NCBI GenBank assembly: GCA_934120635.1
Contig: CAKOUR010000001.1
Span: 62,001 to 126,000, forward strand
Direction of reading: 5' to 3'
Length of the DNA: 64,000 nucleotides
Source: an uncultured Bacilli bacterium
Lineage (GTDB): Bacteria > Bacillota_I > Bacilli_A > RF39 > UBA660
Made by a program: the position numbers and the translations under genes. The first letter of the stretch is position 1, and each line of letters starts with the position of its first letter. Below the pieces are notes generated by a model that was not told the origin of the DNA, did not search any database, and saw only the letters and a list, made by a program, of their open reading frames with translations. Of this stretch, positions 35,447 through 44,390 are shown in pieces.

Positions 35447-35944
35447 TTATGATTGAATAAAGAAAGTAGGGGAATAATCTTCAAGATTAGAATACTCTAC
35501 TTTTTCTTGCTTTAGAGAATGATTTTCTTTTAAATTTGAAGAACTCTGCTGATAATGAGATAGATTTTGGTTAGTACTTACATAACTTTTTCTTTTACTT
35601 CTATAAGAACTGTCGGTTTCATCCTTAAAAGCAGAGGCAACTCTAAGCATAGATTTCATATTATTCATAACAGGACCAACTTGTTTAACTAAAGGAATAG
35701 TTTGATTAATTACTCCCAAAGTTTTTGAAGTTCCATTAATTAATCCACTCCAATTAATAGAACGAAGACCTGCTATTCCGTTCCCTAAACTTCTTATTAA
35801 TCCGGCTCCTTTAGTAGCCCCACCAGCAGCACCAAGCGATCCTGCTCTTACTAATCCAGGAGCGGCTCCTATCATTCCTCTGGCCATCGGCTGTGCCATC
35901 ATGTATGGAGAAAATCTCGGTATAAAAAAAGGTTGATTATACAT
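35447..35944 (-). CDS. YqfQ/VrrA-like small protein
   Basis: 165 residues. The N-terminus is Met/Pro/Phe-rich (YNQPFFIPRFSPYMMAQ), then comes a Gly/Ala-rich stretch, and the core TLGVINQTIPLVKQVGPVMNN followed by MKSMLRVASAFK closely follows the YqfQ (VrrA) pattern of Bacillus. The tail is polar. YqfQ-type proteins are found in spore-formers and some are spore-coat associated; no other sporulation gene is seen here, so the role is open. The start at 35944 is preferred because AAAGAGGTG is 8 bases away; another ATG at 35950 is only 2 bases from it. Confidence 0.7.
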   Translation of the reverse strand: MYNQPFFIPRFSPYMMAQPMARGMIGAAPGLVRAGSLGAAGGATKGAGLIRSLGNGIAGLRSINWSGLINGTSKTLGVINQTIPLVKQVGPVMNNMKSMLRVASAFKDETDSSYRSKRKSYVSTNQNLSHYQQSSSNLKENHSLKQEKVEYSNLEDYSPTFFIQS

Positions 35945-36002
35945 CTTCATTTCACCTCTTTACTATAATCTATGTAAAAAACTAGGAAAAGTGAAAAAAA
36001 TG

Positions 36003-36011
36003 TGCTAAAAT
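36003..36011 (+). promoter_or_regulatory. Extended -10 of the pilC gene
   Basis: TGCTAAAAT, 32 bases before the start codon. Confidence 0.45.
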
Positions 36012-36043
36012 AGATTTATCAAATAGAATATGGAGGGCATATT

Positions 36044-37408
36044 ATGGGAAGTTTAAAAAAAATAATTCAAGCCTTAAACCAACCAATCGGTGGCTCAAAA
36101 GGAAATGATAAAGCTAGTAACGCAAAAAGAGAAAAAAATTTAAAACTAAAAGTAATGGAACTAACTCCACAAGATGCTATTAAAAATACAAAAAATATCC
36201 GTTATCGATATAAAGTTAGAGACAAACAAGGAAATATATCTGATGGAAAATTAGATGCCCTTTCTAAATTAGATGTTCACTCCTTTTTAATGAATCAAGG
36301 ATATGATGTCCTAACAATTGAAGAAGATGAATTATTTAATAAACTAGGGTTGGTACAGTTAACAACAAGACAAATGAAAGATAAAGACTTAAATTTTTTT
36401 CTAACTCAACTGTCTACTTATATCAAAGCAGGAATTCCCTTAATTGACTCCATTAATATTTTAGCAAAACAAGCAAGAAATAAGAAAACAAAAAATTTAT
36501 ACAATCGATTAGTATTTGAATTGACAACAGGGGAAACTTTCAGCGAAGCACTAAATAAACAAGGGGCAGTTTTTCCTAAATTATTAATTAATATGATAAA
36601 AACTTCAGAGTTAACTGGAAACTTAACTGGTGTATTAGATGATATGGCAGATTATTATAAAACAATAGATGAAAATAGAAAGCAAATTATCAGTGCAATG
36701 ACATATCCGACAGTTATCTTTATTATTGCTATTGTCGTTTTAGTATATATTGTCTTATTCGTTGTACCAGAATTTACAGATATGTATGCACAAATAGGCA
36801 GTAAATTACCTCCTATCACAACAATGATTGTTAGTCTCAGTGATTTTTTAGCAGCAAATTTATTATATGTAATTTTAGTAATCGTAGCAGTCTTTACTAT
36901 ATTAATGATTATGTACAAAAATGTTACGACATTTAGATACTGGACACAATGGACATTAATGCATATACCTGTAGTAAAAAATATTGTAATCTATAAAGAA
37001 GTTATCATGTTTACCAAAACATTTGCTTCTCTTATTAACTACGATGTTTTCATCACTGATAGTATGGAAATTTTAGGAAAAGTAACTTCAAATGAGATAT
37101 ATAAAAATTTAATTAGAGATGCTGTCATTAATCTGAGTAATGGAAATGGAGTATCACCCGCATTCAAAGACAATTGGGCATTTCCACCAATTGCCTATGA
37201 AATGCTTTTAACAGGGGAAAGAACCGGAAGATTAGGGGCTATGATGGCAAAAGTGTCGGAATATTATAACACAGAACAAAAGAATTTAATTGCACAATTA
37301 AAAAGTTTAATTGAACCAGTTATGATTATTTTTCTTGCTGTAATTGTAGGTATTGTACTATTAGCAGTAGTAGTTCCAATGTTTAGTATGTATGAACAAA
37401 TCGTTTAA
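36044..37408 (+). CDS. pilC: Type II secretion/type IV pilus inner-membrane platform protein (GspF/PilC/ComGB)
   Basis: 454 residues. After a 50-residue charged lead, NIRYRYKVRDKQGNISDGKLDA is the usual GspF/PilC N-terminal beta motif. Two T2SSF domains follow (about 120-245 and 320-445), with three main transmembrane stretches (near 222-245, 273-292 and the C-terminus) and the repeated FxTQLSTYIKAGIPLxxS/FTKTFASLINYDVFxTDS pattern. It is the platform for pilus or pseudopilus assembly, normally powered by a PilB/ComGA ATPase that is not in this window. The prepilin peptidase gene starts 20 bases downstream, so the two form a unit. Confidence 0.92.
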   Translation: MGSLKKIIQALNQPIGGSKGNDKASNAKREKNLKLKVMELTPQDAIKNTKNIRYRYKVRDKQGNISDGKLDALSKLDVHSFLMNQGYDVLTIEEDELFNKLGLVQLTTRQMKDKDLNFFLTQLSTYIKAGIPLIDSINILAKQARNKKTKNLYNRLVFELTTGETFSEALNKQGAVFPKLLINMIKTSELTGNLTGVLDDMADYYKTIDENRKQIISAMTYPTVIFIIAIVVLVYIVLFVVPEFTDMYAQIGSKLPPITTMIVSLSDFLAANLLYVILVIVAVFTILMIMYKNVTTFRYWTQWTLMHIPVVKNIVIYKEVIMFTKTFASLINYDVFITDSMEILGKVTSNEIYKNLIRDAVINLSNGNGVSPAFKDNWAFPPIAYEMLLTGERTGRLGAMMAKVSEYYNTEQKNLIAQLKSLIEPVMIIFLAVIVGIVLLAVVVPMFSMYEQIV

Positions 37409-37428
37409 TAAAGACAAGGAGGTATACG

Positions 37429-38193
37429 TTGGAAATATTTTATAAAGTAATGTTTTTTATTATAGGATCAGTAATGGGATCATTCTTTCATGTAGTTGCA
37501 ACACGACTTTCTAATGATGAATCAATCATTAGTCCAGGATCTCATTGTCCAAAATGTAATCACTATCTAAAATGGTATGAAAATATCCCAATCTTTTCTT
37601 ATCTATTTTTAAGAGGAAAATGTAGTAACTGTAAAAGTAAAATTCCAATTAGTTATGTTATTGTAGAAATTGTTACAGGATTATTATATGCAGCATGCTA
37701 TCATTCATTTAAATTTAGCTTTGACTTAGCAATTGCTTTAATATTTGTATCAGCACTAATTACTGTTATAGTAAGTGATATAGAATATATGATTATTTTA
37801 GATGAAGTATTAATCTTTTCTACTTTATTATTAGCTATTTTATATATTTTTGGAAAAGGATTAGAAGTAGCAGCTTATCATATTTATTCAGGAGTAGGTG
37901 CTTTTCTAGCCATGTATGCTATAAAATGGATTGGAGATAAAGCTTTTCAAAAAGAATCTCTTGGAGGAGGAGATATAAAATTAATGTTTTTATTTGGAAT
38001 GGTATTAGGATTACCAATGTCAATCTGCACTATCTTTTTAGCAACATTCATTGCTTTTCCAGTAGCACTAATAATCTTATTTTCAGATAAAGAAAATATT
38101 ATCCCCTTTGGTCCATTTCTTAGTATGGCAGCAATATTAATTATGGTCTCAAAACTCCAATTAACAGATTTATTAGAAAAATTAATAAAATAA
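37429..38193 (+). CDS. pilD: Prepilin peptidase (A24 family, PilD/ComC)
   Basis: 254 residues, eight hydrophobic segments. The cytosolic zinc loop CPKCNHYLKWYENIPIF followed by GKCSNCKSK has both CxxC pairs. The two catalytic aspartates are in VSDIEYMIILDEV and GGGDIKLMFLFG. It cleaves the leader of type IV prepilins and may N-methylate the new N-terminus. The start is TTG at 37429 with CAAGGAGGT 7 bases upstream. It follows pilC closely. No prepilin with a G-[FY]xxxE leader was seen in the window. Confidence 0.95.
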   Translation: MEIFYKVMFFIIGSVMGSFFHVVATRLSNDESIISPGSHCPKCNHYLKWYENIPIFSYLFLRGKCSNCKSKIPISYVIVEIVTGLLYAACYHSFKFSFDLAIALIFVSALITVIVSDIEYMIILDEVLIFSTLLLAILYIFGKGLEVAAYHIYSGVGAFLAMYAIKWIGDKAFQKESLGGGDIKLMFLFGMVLGLPMSICTIFLATFIAFPVALIILFSDKENIIPFGPFLSMAAILIMVSKLQLTDLLEKLIK

Positions 38194-38291
38194 GATAAAA
38201 CAAAAAAGGTAAGTATTTTATTTAACATTGACATAAACTAATGCATTTAATGTATAATTATAATGAGATATTTACTTTTTTGGTAGTTATT

Positions 38292-38300
38292 TGATATAAT
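38292..38300 (+). promoter_or_regulatory. Extended -10 of the murG operon
   Basis: TGATATAAT 28 bases before the murG start. A second set, TTGACA at 38228 and TATAAT at 38253 (19-base spacer), lies further up, and AAGTATTTTA at about 38211 precedes it. Confidence 0.55.
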
Positions 38301-38327
38301 AATAAGACATGTAAAGAGGTGAATTTA

Positions 38328-39422
38328 ATGAGAGTAGTAATTAGTGCAGGAGGAACAGGAGGACATATTTATCCAGCTCTTGCAATCATTAATAAAATAA
38401 AAAAAGAAGAACCAAACAGTGAATTTATTTATATAGGAACTCACAACAGAATGGAAAAAGATTTAATTCCCTCACTAGGAATACCCTATGAAGGAATAGA
38501 AATAACAGGATTTATTAGAAAACTAACTTTAGAAAATTTCAAAACTTTATTTCTTTTTCTAAAAGCCAGAAAAAAATGTCTAAAAATAATAGAAGAATTT
38601 AAACCAGATGTTGTAATTGGAGCAGGTGGATATGTCACAGCACCCGTAATTTGGGCAGCTCACAAATTAGGATGTAAAACATTCATTCATGAACAAAACT
38701 CTGTAGTAGGACTATCAAATAAATATTTAAGCAAATATGTTGATAAAATTGGTGTAAGTTTTGATTCAACATTAGGAGAATTTCCAAAAGACAAAGTGGT
38801 TTTAACAGGAAATCCTTGCAGTGAAAAAGCAATTCAAACAAAAGTCGCCAAAAAAAGCGATTTTGGATTAAGTGAAGATAAAAAATTAGTTTTAATCGTT
38901 ATGGGAAGTTTAGGCAGTAAAACAGTAAATGAAAAAATGGAAGAATACTTATATGGATTTCGAAATAAAAATTATGAAATTTTATTTGTAACAGGTGAAC
39001 ATTACTATGACTCTATTAAATCAAAGAGATTTCCATCAAATGTTAAAGTAGTTCCTTTCATCAAAGAATTACCATCAGTAATGAAAGTAACAGATTTAAT
39101 GGTATCACGGGCAGGAGCTTCCACGATGAGTGAAATTACTGCACTAGGAATTCCAACCATCTTTATTCCTAGTCCATATGTTACTAATAATCACCAATAC
39201 AAAAATGCAGAAGATTTAGTTAAAAAAGATGCTGCTTTAATGATTGAAGAAAAAGACTTAAATAAAATATCTTTTATCCATATGATAGATGACATTTTAG
39301 AAGATGAAGAAAAATACAAAAAAATAAAAGAGAATGTCAGTAAATTAGGAATCAAAGATTCCTCAACTAGAATTTATGACATATTAAAGGAATTGATATT
39401 AAATGATAAAAAATTTTATTGA
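38328..39422 (+). CDS. murG: UDP-N-acetylglucosamine:lipid I N-acetylglucosaminyltransferase MurG
   Basis: 364 residues. SAGGTGGHIYPALAI near the N-terminus, GAGGYVTAPVIWAA, HEQNSVVGLSNK and the C-terminal RAGASTMSEITALGIPTIFIPSPY are the MurG motifs for lipid and UDP-GlcNAc binding. It adds GlcNAc to lipid I to make lipid II at the inner face of the membrane. ATG 38328 follows AAAGAGGTG; the open frame begins 3 codons earlier at a GTG that is part of that site. It overlaps murB by 20 bases. Confidence 0.97.
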   Translation: MRVVISAGGTGGHIYPALAIINKIKKEEPNSEFIYIGTHNRMEKDLIPSLGIPYEGIEITGFIRKLTLENFKTLFLFLKARKKCLKIIEEFKPDVVIGAGGYVTAPVIWAAHKLGCKTFIHEQNSVVGLSNKYLSKYVDKIGVSFDSTLGEFPKDKVVLTGNPCSEKAIQTKVAKKSDFGLSEDKKLVLIVMGSLGSKTVNEKMEEYLYGFRNKNYEILFVTGEHYYDSIKSKRFPSNVKVVPFIKELPSVMKVTDLMVSRAGASTMSEITALGIPTIFIPSPYVTNNHQYKNAEDLVKKDAALMIEEKDLNKISFIHMIDDILEDEEKYKKIKENVSKLGIKDSSTRIYDILKELILNDKKFY

Positions 39423-40293
39423 AAAGAACAACTATGAATATATAAGCGAAGCAAGCCTAAAAAGATATAATACTTATAGAGTGGATGTAAAGTGTAAGTA
39501 TTTAATATTTCCTAAAACAAAAGAAGAATTTGTAGAATTACTAAAAGAACTAAAAAAGGAAAAAGAAAAATATCTTGTTTTAGGAAATGGAAGTAATATT
39601 ATTTTAAATACTGATTATTACGATGGAGTAGTAATTATTTTAAGTAAATTAAATAAAATGAAAATTGATGATTTAACTGTAGAAGTTGAAGCGGGATATT
39701 CATTACAAAAACTTGCTTTAGAAACTTCAAGTTTAGGACTTGAAGGATTAGAGTTTGCAACAGGAATACCAGGGATGTTAGGAGCAAGTATTGCTATGAA
39801 CGCAGGCGCATATAAAAGTGACATTGCCTCAGTAGTAGAAACCGTAACTGTAGTAAATCCAGATAATGAAATCGTAACCATGCGTCATGATGATTTAAAT
39901 TTCTCTTATCGAAATTCTTTTTTCAAGGAAAATAAAGGATATTATATCGTTTCAGCAACATTAAAACTAACAAAAGGTAAAAAAGAAGAAATATTAGAAA
40001 AAATTAGTAAAAGAAGAGTAAAAAGAATAGAAACACAGCCATTAGATATGCCATCAGCAGGATCTGTATTTAGAAATCCAGAAGGAATGTATGCAGGAGA
40101 ACTAATTGAAAAGATAGGATTAAAAGGATATAAACTAAATGGAGCCATGGTATCAGAAAAACATGCAAACTTTATTGTAAATAAAGATAATGCTTCAGGA
40201 AAAGATATTGTAAAATTAATCAAAAAAATACAAGATGAAGTAAAAAAAGAATTTAACGTTGATTTAATTTTAGAACAAATTATTGTAGATTAG
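39403..40293 (+). CDS. murB: UDP-N-acetylenolpyruvoylglucosamine reductase
   Basis: 296 residues. FAD-binding motifs are LGNGSNIILN, EFATGIPGMLGASIAMNAGAYKSDI, and SYRNSFFK, and the C-terminus has PSAGSVFRNPEG, ELIEKIGLKGYKLNGAMVSEKHANFIVN. The active-site Ser, Tyr and Glu blocks of the short (type II) MurB are present. It makes UDP-MurNAc. Translationally coupled to murG and followed directly by ftsQ. Confidence 0.96.
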   Translation: MIKNFIEKNNYEYISEASLKRYNTYRVDVKCKYLIFPKTKEEFVELLKELKKEKEKYLVLGNGSNIILNTDYYDGVVIILSKLNKMKIDDLTVEVEAGYSLQKLALETSSLGLEGLEFATGIPGMLGASIAMNAGAYKSDIASVVETVTVVNPDNEIVTMRHDDLNFSYRNSFFKENKGYYIVSATLKLTKGKKEEILEKISKRRVKRIETQPLDMPSAGSVFRNPEGMYAGELIEKIGLKGYKLNGAMVSEKHANFIVNKDNASGKDIVKLIKKIQDEVKKEFNVDLILEQIIVD

Positions 40294-40302
40294 GTGAATA
40301 AT

Positions 40303-40980
40303 ATGGCAAAAAAGAAGAAAAAAAGGGTATTAAAAGTAAAAAATATTTTAATTTTAGTATTAATAATTTTAATAATTATTTCTATTATATATTACGCTCT
40401 AATAATGCCAATCAAAAATATATATATAGATGGAAATAATATTCTTTCTGATAACGAAATAATTGAACTATCTTCATTATCTAATTATCCATCTTTTTTG
40501 CTAACTAAAAGTACTGATATAAAAAATAAATTAAAGAGTAATCATTACATAGAAAATGTAAAAATAAAGAAAAAGTTAGGAAACATCATAGAACTACATA
40601 TCAAAGAGTATACTCCAATTTGTATTAATGTTAATCAATTAATATTATCTAATGGAAACAAATTAGATAATACCTATAACTTATCAGATATTCCAACATT
40701 GACAAATGAAATAGAAGATAAAAAAATTTATCAAAAATTTGTAAAAAAATTTACTATAATTGATAAAAATATCTTAAGACAAATTTCAGAAATAGAATAT
40801 CAACCAGTAGAAGTAGATAAAGAAAGATTTTTATTATATATGAATGATGGAAATTTAGTTTATATAACCTTAACAAAAATAAATACCTTAAATAAGTATA
40901 ATCAAATTAAAGATAAATTAGAAAATCATTTAGGAATTATCTACCTTGATTCAGGGAATTATGTAGAAATAAGAAAATAA
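40303..40980 (+). CDS. ftsQ: Cell division protein FtsQ/DivIB
   Basis: 225 residues. A basic N-terminus (KKKKKRVLKVKN), one transmembrane helix (about 14-34), then a POTRA domain starting with MPIKNIYIDGNNILSDNEI and a beta domain. This is the FtsQ/DivIB plan, a bitopic component of the divisome that links FtsL/FtsB with the septal synthases. Start ATG 40303 has TTAGGTGAAT before it; the GTG 9 bases earlier is part of that site. The gene follows murB, as in many Bacillota. Confidence 0.88.
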   Translation: MAKKKKKRVLKVKNILILVLIILIIISIIYYALIMPIKNIYIDGNNILSDNEIIELSSLSNYPSFLLTKSTDIKNKLKSNHYIENVKIKKKLGNIIELHIKEYTPICINVNQLILSNGNKLDNTYNLSDIPTLTNEIEDKKIYQKFVKKFTIIDKNILRQISEIEYQPVEVDKERFLLYMNDGNLVYITLTKINTLNKYNQIKDKLENHLGIIYLDSGNYVEIRK

Positions 40981-40982
40981 AG

Positions 40983-41017
40983 GTTCAAGAAAAAGCACTT
41001 TCTTGAACTGCTTTTTC
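40983..41017 (+). terminator. Terminator of the murG-murB-ftsQ operon
   Basis: GTTCAAGAAA / TTTCTTGAAC perfect 10-bp stem, then TGCTTTTT. AAAAGCA in the loop could also pair with TGCTTTT, giving an alternative stem. Confidence 0.85.
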
Positions 41018-41032
41018 ATTATAAAAAATTCC

Positions 41033-41061
41033 TTTACTAAAAAGTACAATTATAGTATAAT
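41033..41061 (+). promoter_or_regulatory. Promoter of the rplI-dnaB operon
   Basis: TTTACT, 17-base spacer, TATAAT, 25 bases before the rplI start. Confidence 0.65.
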
Positions 41062-41085
41062 TAGTAGCGTGAAGGTGGGATTTTT

Positions 41086-41523
41086 ATGAAGGTTATTTTT
41101 ATTAAAGATTTAAAAAAACAAGGAAAAGTAAATGAAATTAAAGAAGTCAGTGATGGCTACGCAACAAACTATTTAATTAAAAATGGTTATGCAGTAAAAT
41201 ATACAAAAACAAGCTCTGATATCTTAAATAAAGATTTAAAGAAAAAAGAACAAGAAGAAAAAGAAAATATCAAAAAAGCTGAAGAAATGAAAAAGAAATT
41301 AGAAGCACTATCTATTTCCTTTAAAGTTTCTTCTAATAAAGGAAAGGTATTTGGAAGTATTAGTAGTAAACAAATAGGAGAAGAACTAAATAAAAAAGGA
41401 ATAAAAATTGATAAAAAACAAATTTATGCCCAAAATTTAAATACACTTGGAGTACATGAAGTAGAAATCAATTTACATAAAAAAGTAATTGCTAAATTAC
41501 GAGTACAATTAATAGAGAAGTAG
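41086..41523 (+). CDS. rplI: 50S ribosomal protein L9
   Basis: 145 residues. N-terminal domain MKVIFIKDLKKQGKVNEIKEVSDGYATNYLI is highly conserved, then a long Lys/Glu helix joins the C-terminal domain with KVFGSISSKQIGEELNKKG and LGVHEVEINLHKKV. L9 binds 23S rRNA at the base of the L1 stalk. GAAGGTGGG precedes the ATG. dnaB follows 10 bases downstream, the usual rplI-dnaB pairing. Confidence 0.97.
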   Translation: MKVIFIKDLKKQGKVNEIKEVSDGYATNYLIKNGYAVKYTKTSSDILNKDLKKKEQEEKENIKKAEEMKKKLEALSISFKVSSNKGKVFGSISSKQIGEELNKKGIKIDKKQIYAQNLNTLGVHEVEINLHKKVIAKLRVQLIEK

Positions 41524-41533
41524 GTGATAATAC

Positions 41534-42880
41534 ATGGGACCAAACGGATTACCCAATAATATTGAAGCTGAAAAGGCATTAATAGGTTCTGCTTTTTGGT
41601 CCTATAATGCTCTACAAAAGGTTTGTGAAGAAATAAATGAAGAAGCATTTTATTTAGATAGTAATAGTAGAATATTTTCAGTAATAAAATATTTATATCA
41701 AAATAAAAAACCAGTAGATGCCCAAACAGTAACAGCAGAAATTATCAACCGTGGTTGGCTAGTTCAAATTGGAGGCGTAGAATACTTAAATAGCGTTATC
41801 GAAAGTGTAGCAACTGGCGCCAATGTAGAGTATTATATTGATACAGTAGCAGAAAAATTCACACTTCGTCGAATGATAGAAGCAGCAACAGCAATTATTA
41901 CAAATGCCAACAAAACAGATATTAATTTGAGTGAAGTTGTAGAAGATGCCGAAAAAAGTATTTTAAATATATCCAAACTACGAAAGACAAGTGAATTTAG
42001 AAACATTAAAGAAGTTCTAGAAAAAGCCCAAAATGATTTAGAAACATTAGCTAAAAATAAAGGAAGAGTTACAGGACTAACAACAGGATTAGTAGATTTA
42101 GATAATTTAACAAACGGATTTAGTCCAACACAATTAATTATCGTAGCTGCAAGACCAGCTGTAGGTAAAACAGCTTTTGCCCTAAACATAGCCTGTGCAG
42201 CCGCAAAAAGTACAAAGAAAAATATTGCTGTATTCTCTCTAGAAATGCCAGCAGAACAATTAATTATGAGAATGATTAGTTCCCTTGGACAAGTAGATAA
42301 TAAAAAATTACAAACAGGGCGTTTAGAAAATGAAGATTGGCGTCGAATTAATGAAGCAATTAGCCAACTTGCAGATACCAATATTTATTTTCATGATGCG
42401 GGAGGAGTTACAGCAAGTGAAATAAAAGCAAAGTGTAGAAGATTATCAACTCAAGGAGAAGGACTAGGCTTAGTAATTATCGATTATCTACAATTAATTG
42501 ACTCCTCATCAAAATATTCTGGAAGTAGGCAACAAGAAGTATCAGAAATTTCAAGAAATCTAAAGACAATGGCTTTAGAACTAGAAGTACCTGTTATTGC
42601 CTTATCCCAGTTATCAAGAAGTGTTGAAAAAAGAGAAGACAAAAAACCAGTTTTATCCGATTTAAGAGAATCAGGATCAATCGAACAAGACGCAGATATC
42701 GTAGCAGCTCTCCATGCCCCAGATGTAGAAGCACCACCAGATGATAATCTACCAGTTCCTATCCAATTAATTATTCTAAAACACAGAAATGGACCAATAG
42801 CAACAATTGATATGCTATTTAAGAAAAAAACTTCAACCTTTCTGTCGATAAAGAAAGAAGGCGATAGGAATGGCGGATAA
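41534..42880 (+). CDS. dnaB: Replicative DNA helicase DnaB/DnaC
   Basis: 448 residues. N-terminal helical domain starting with PNNIEAEKALIGS, linker, and RecA-like domain with Walker A ARPAVGKTAFALN near residue 206, DYLQLI Walker B, and the DnaB-type LRESGSIEQDADIVAAL block. The hexamer unwinds DNA ahead of PolC. The start ATG follows TAGGTGAT. It overlaps the M23 peptidase gene by 11 bases. Confidence 0.97.
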   Translation: MGPNGLPNNIEAEKALIGSAFWSYNALQKVCEEINEEAFYLDSNSRIFSVIKYLYQNKKPVDAQTVTAEIINRGWLVQIGGVEYLNSVIESVATGANVEYYIDTVAEKFTLRRMIEAATAIITNANKTDINLSEVVEDAEKSILNISKLRKTSEFRNIKEVLEKAQNDLETLAKNKGRVTGLTTGLVDLDNLTNGFSPTQLIIVAARPAVGKTAFALNIACAAAKSTKKNIAVFSLEMPAEQLIMRMISSLGQVDNKKLQTGRLENEDWRRINEAISQLADTNIYFHDAGGVTASEIKAKCRRLSTQGEGLGLVIIDYLQLIDSSSKYSGSRQQEVSEISRNLKTMALELEVPVIALSQLSRSVEKREDKKPVLSDLRESGSIEQDADIVAALHAPDVEAPPDDNLPVPIQLIILKHRNGPIATIDMLFKKKTSTFLSIKKEGDRNGG

Positions 42881-44390
42881 TCGTTTTAGAGTATCATATA
42901 TATTAGTAATAATATTATTAGGAATATTAGTATTTGCTTTAGGATTTACTCGCTATAGTACTAAAAATCCACAAAATGTATACCAAATATATATTGATGG
43001 AGAAATCATTGGTACAGTAGAAAGTAAGACAGATTTTGAAGAATTTATCAATAAAAAAGAAGAATCCATCAAGAAAAAGTATGACGTAAAAAAAGTAGAA
43101 GTACCAAACGGGGTAATGATTAAAGAAGTGACAACTTATAATAAAAATATTGATAGCAATGAAGAAGTATACAAAAGAATAGTCAAGAAAAAACAATTTA
43201 CCATTAAAGGGGTAGCCATTACAATAAAAAATAAAAAAGAAAAAAATTATAAAACAAAATATATTTATGTTTTAAATAAAAAAATATTTGATGATGCAAT
43301 TACTCAATTAATAAAATCTTTTGTAAATGAAGATGATTATAAAAGTTATATGGAAAGTACACAAAAAGAAATTGTAGATACAGGAAAAGTAATTAAAGAT
43401 ATCTCTATTGCAGAAGATATTACATATAAATCATCTTATATTTCTATCGATAAAGAAATCTTTACTGATTCTAGTACTTTAGCAAAATATTTATTATACG
43501 GAACAACAAAAAAACAATCTACTTATCAAGTACAAGAAGGAGATACCATAGAAACTGTTGCTAATGCTAATAAACTAAATGTCCAAGAATTCTTAATAGC
43601 AAATTCTAACTTCAAAAGTGAAAATGCACTACTTTATACAGGGCAAGAAGTAAATGTAGGATTAATTAATCCATTAATTAGCGTAGTAGTAGAAATCAAT
43701 GGCGTAAGTGATGAAGAAAAAAACTATATAGTCAATGTTCAATATGACACTAACCAAGTACAAGGTGTAGAATACGTAAAACAAGAAGGAGAAAATGGAT
43801 TATACCGAGTTAGTAGAGAATATGAGTACATCAATGGTCAATTATCAGATACTATCAACTTAAATACTATTGAATTGAAACCAAGTGTAGATAAAATTAT
43901 TGTGAAAGGTTCTAAAGAAATACCTCATGTTGCAGATCTTTCTCACTGGGCATGGCCAACAGATACTCCGTACACGATTACCACATATTTTGGTTATCGT
44001 TGGGGAAGTATGCATGCTGCATTAGATATCTATGGACCAGGATATGGCTCAAATATTTATGCCGCTAATAATGGAACCGTGGTTGAAACAAAAGGTGGTT
44101 GTGTTCCGGGGAATATTTCATGTAATGGAAGACAAGGAAACTATATCTTGATTAACCACAACACAGGAAATTATTATACACAGTATATGCACTTATCAAC
44201 AATATTAGTAAAAGCAGGACAAGTAGTAAGTAGAGGACAAAAAATAGCAACTATGGGAAATACAGGAGAAGTATATCCAACACCAAACTCTTATAGTCCT
44301 TACAGTGGAACTCATTTACACTTTGCCGCATGGAGAGGATATCCACACCGCGGTGGAACTCCATTCGATCCGTTTACACTATACCGATGA
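42870..44390 (+). CDS. M23 peptidase with LysM and G5-like domains
   Basis: 506 residues. A short cytosolic start and one transmembrane helix (about 9-28) anchor it; a charged region follows, then a LysM domain (about 217-263, STYQVQEGDTIETVA), a G5-like domain (about 274-348) and a C-terminal M23 metallopeptidase (about 373-500). HAALDI provides H-xxx-D and GTHLHFAAW the HxH zinc ligands, so it looks catalytically intact. Such proteins cut peptide cross-links of peptidoglycan or activate other hydrolases. It is wedged between dnaB (11-base overlap) and walJ (ATGA overlap). Confidence 0.93.
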   Translation: MADNRFRVSYILVIILLGILVFALGFTRYSTKNPQNVYQIYIDGEIIGTVESKTDFEEFINKKEESIKKKYDVKKVEVPNGVMIKEVTTYNKNIDSNEEVYKRIVKKKQFTIKGVAITIKNKKEKNYKTKYIYVLNKKIFDDAITQLIKSFVNEDDYKSYMESTQKEIVDTGKVIKDISIAEDITYKSSYISIDKEIFTDSSTLAKYLLYGTTKKQSTYQVQEGDTIETVANANKLNVQEFLIANSNFKSENALLYTGQEVNVGLINPLISVVVEINGVSDEEKNYIVNVQYDTNQVQGVEYVKQEGENGLYRVSREYEYINGQLSDTINLNTIELKPSVDKIIVKGSKEIPHVADLSHWAWPTDTPYTITTYFGYRWGSMHAALDIYGPGYGSNIYAANNGTVVETKGGCVPGNISCNGRQGNYILINHNTGNYYTQYMHLSTILVKAGQVVSRGQKIATMGNTGEVYPTPNSYSPYSGTHLHFAAWRGYPHRGGTPFDPFTLYR

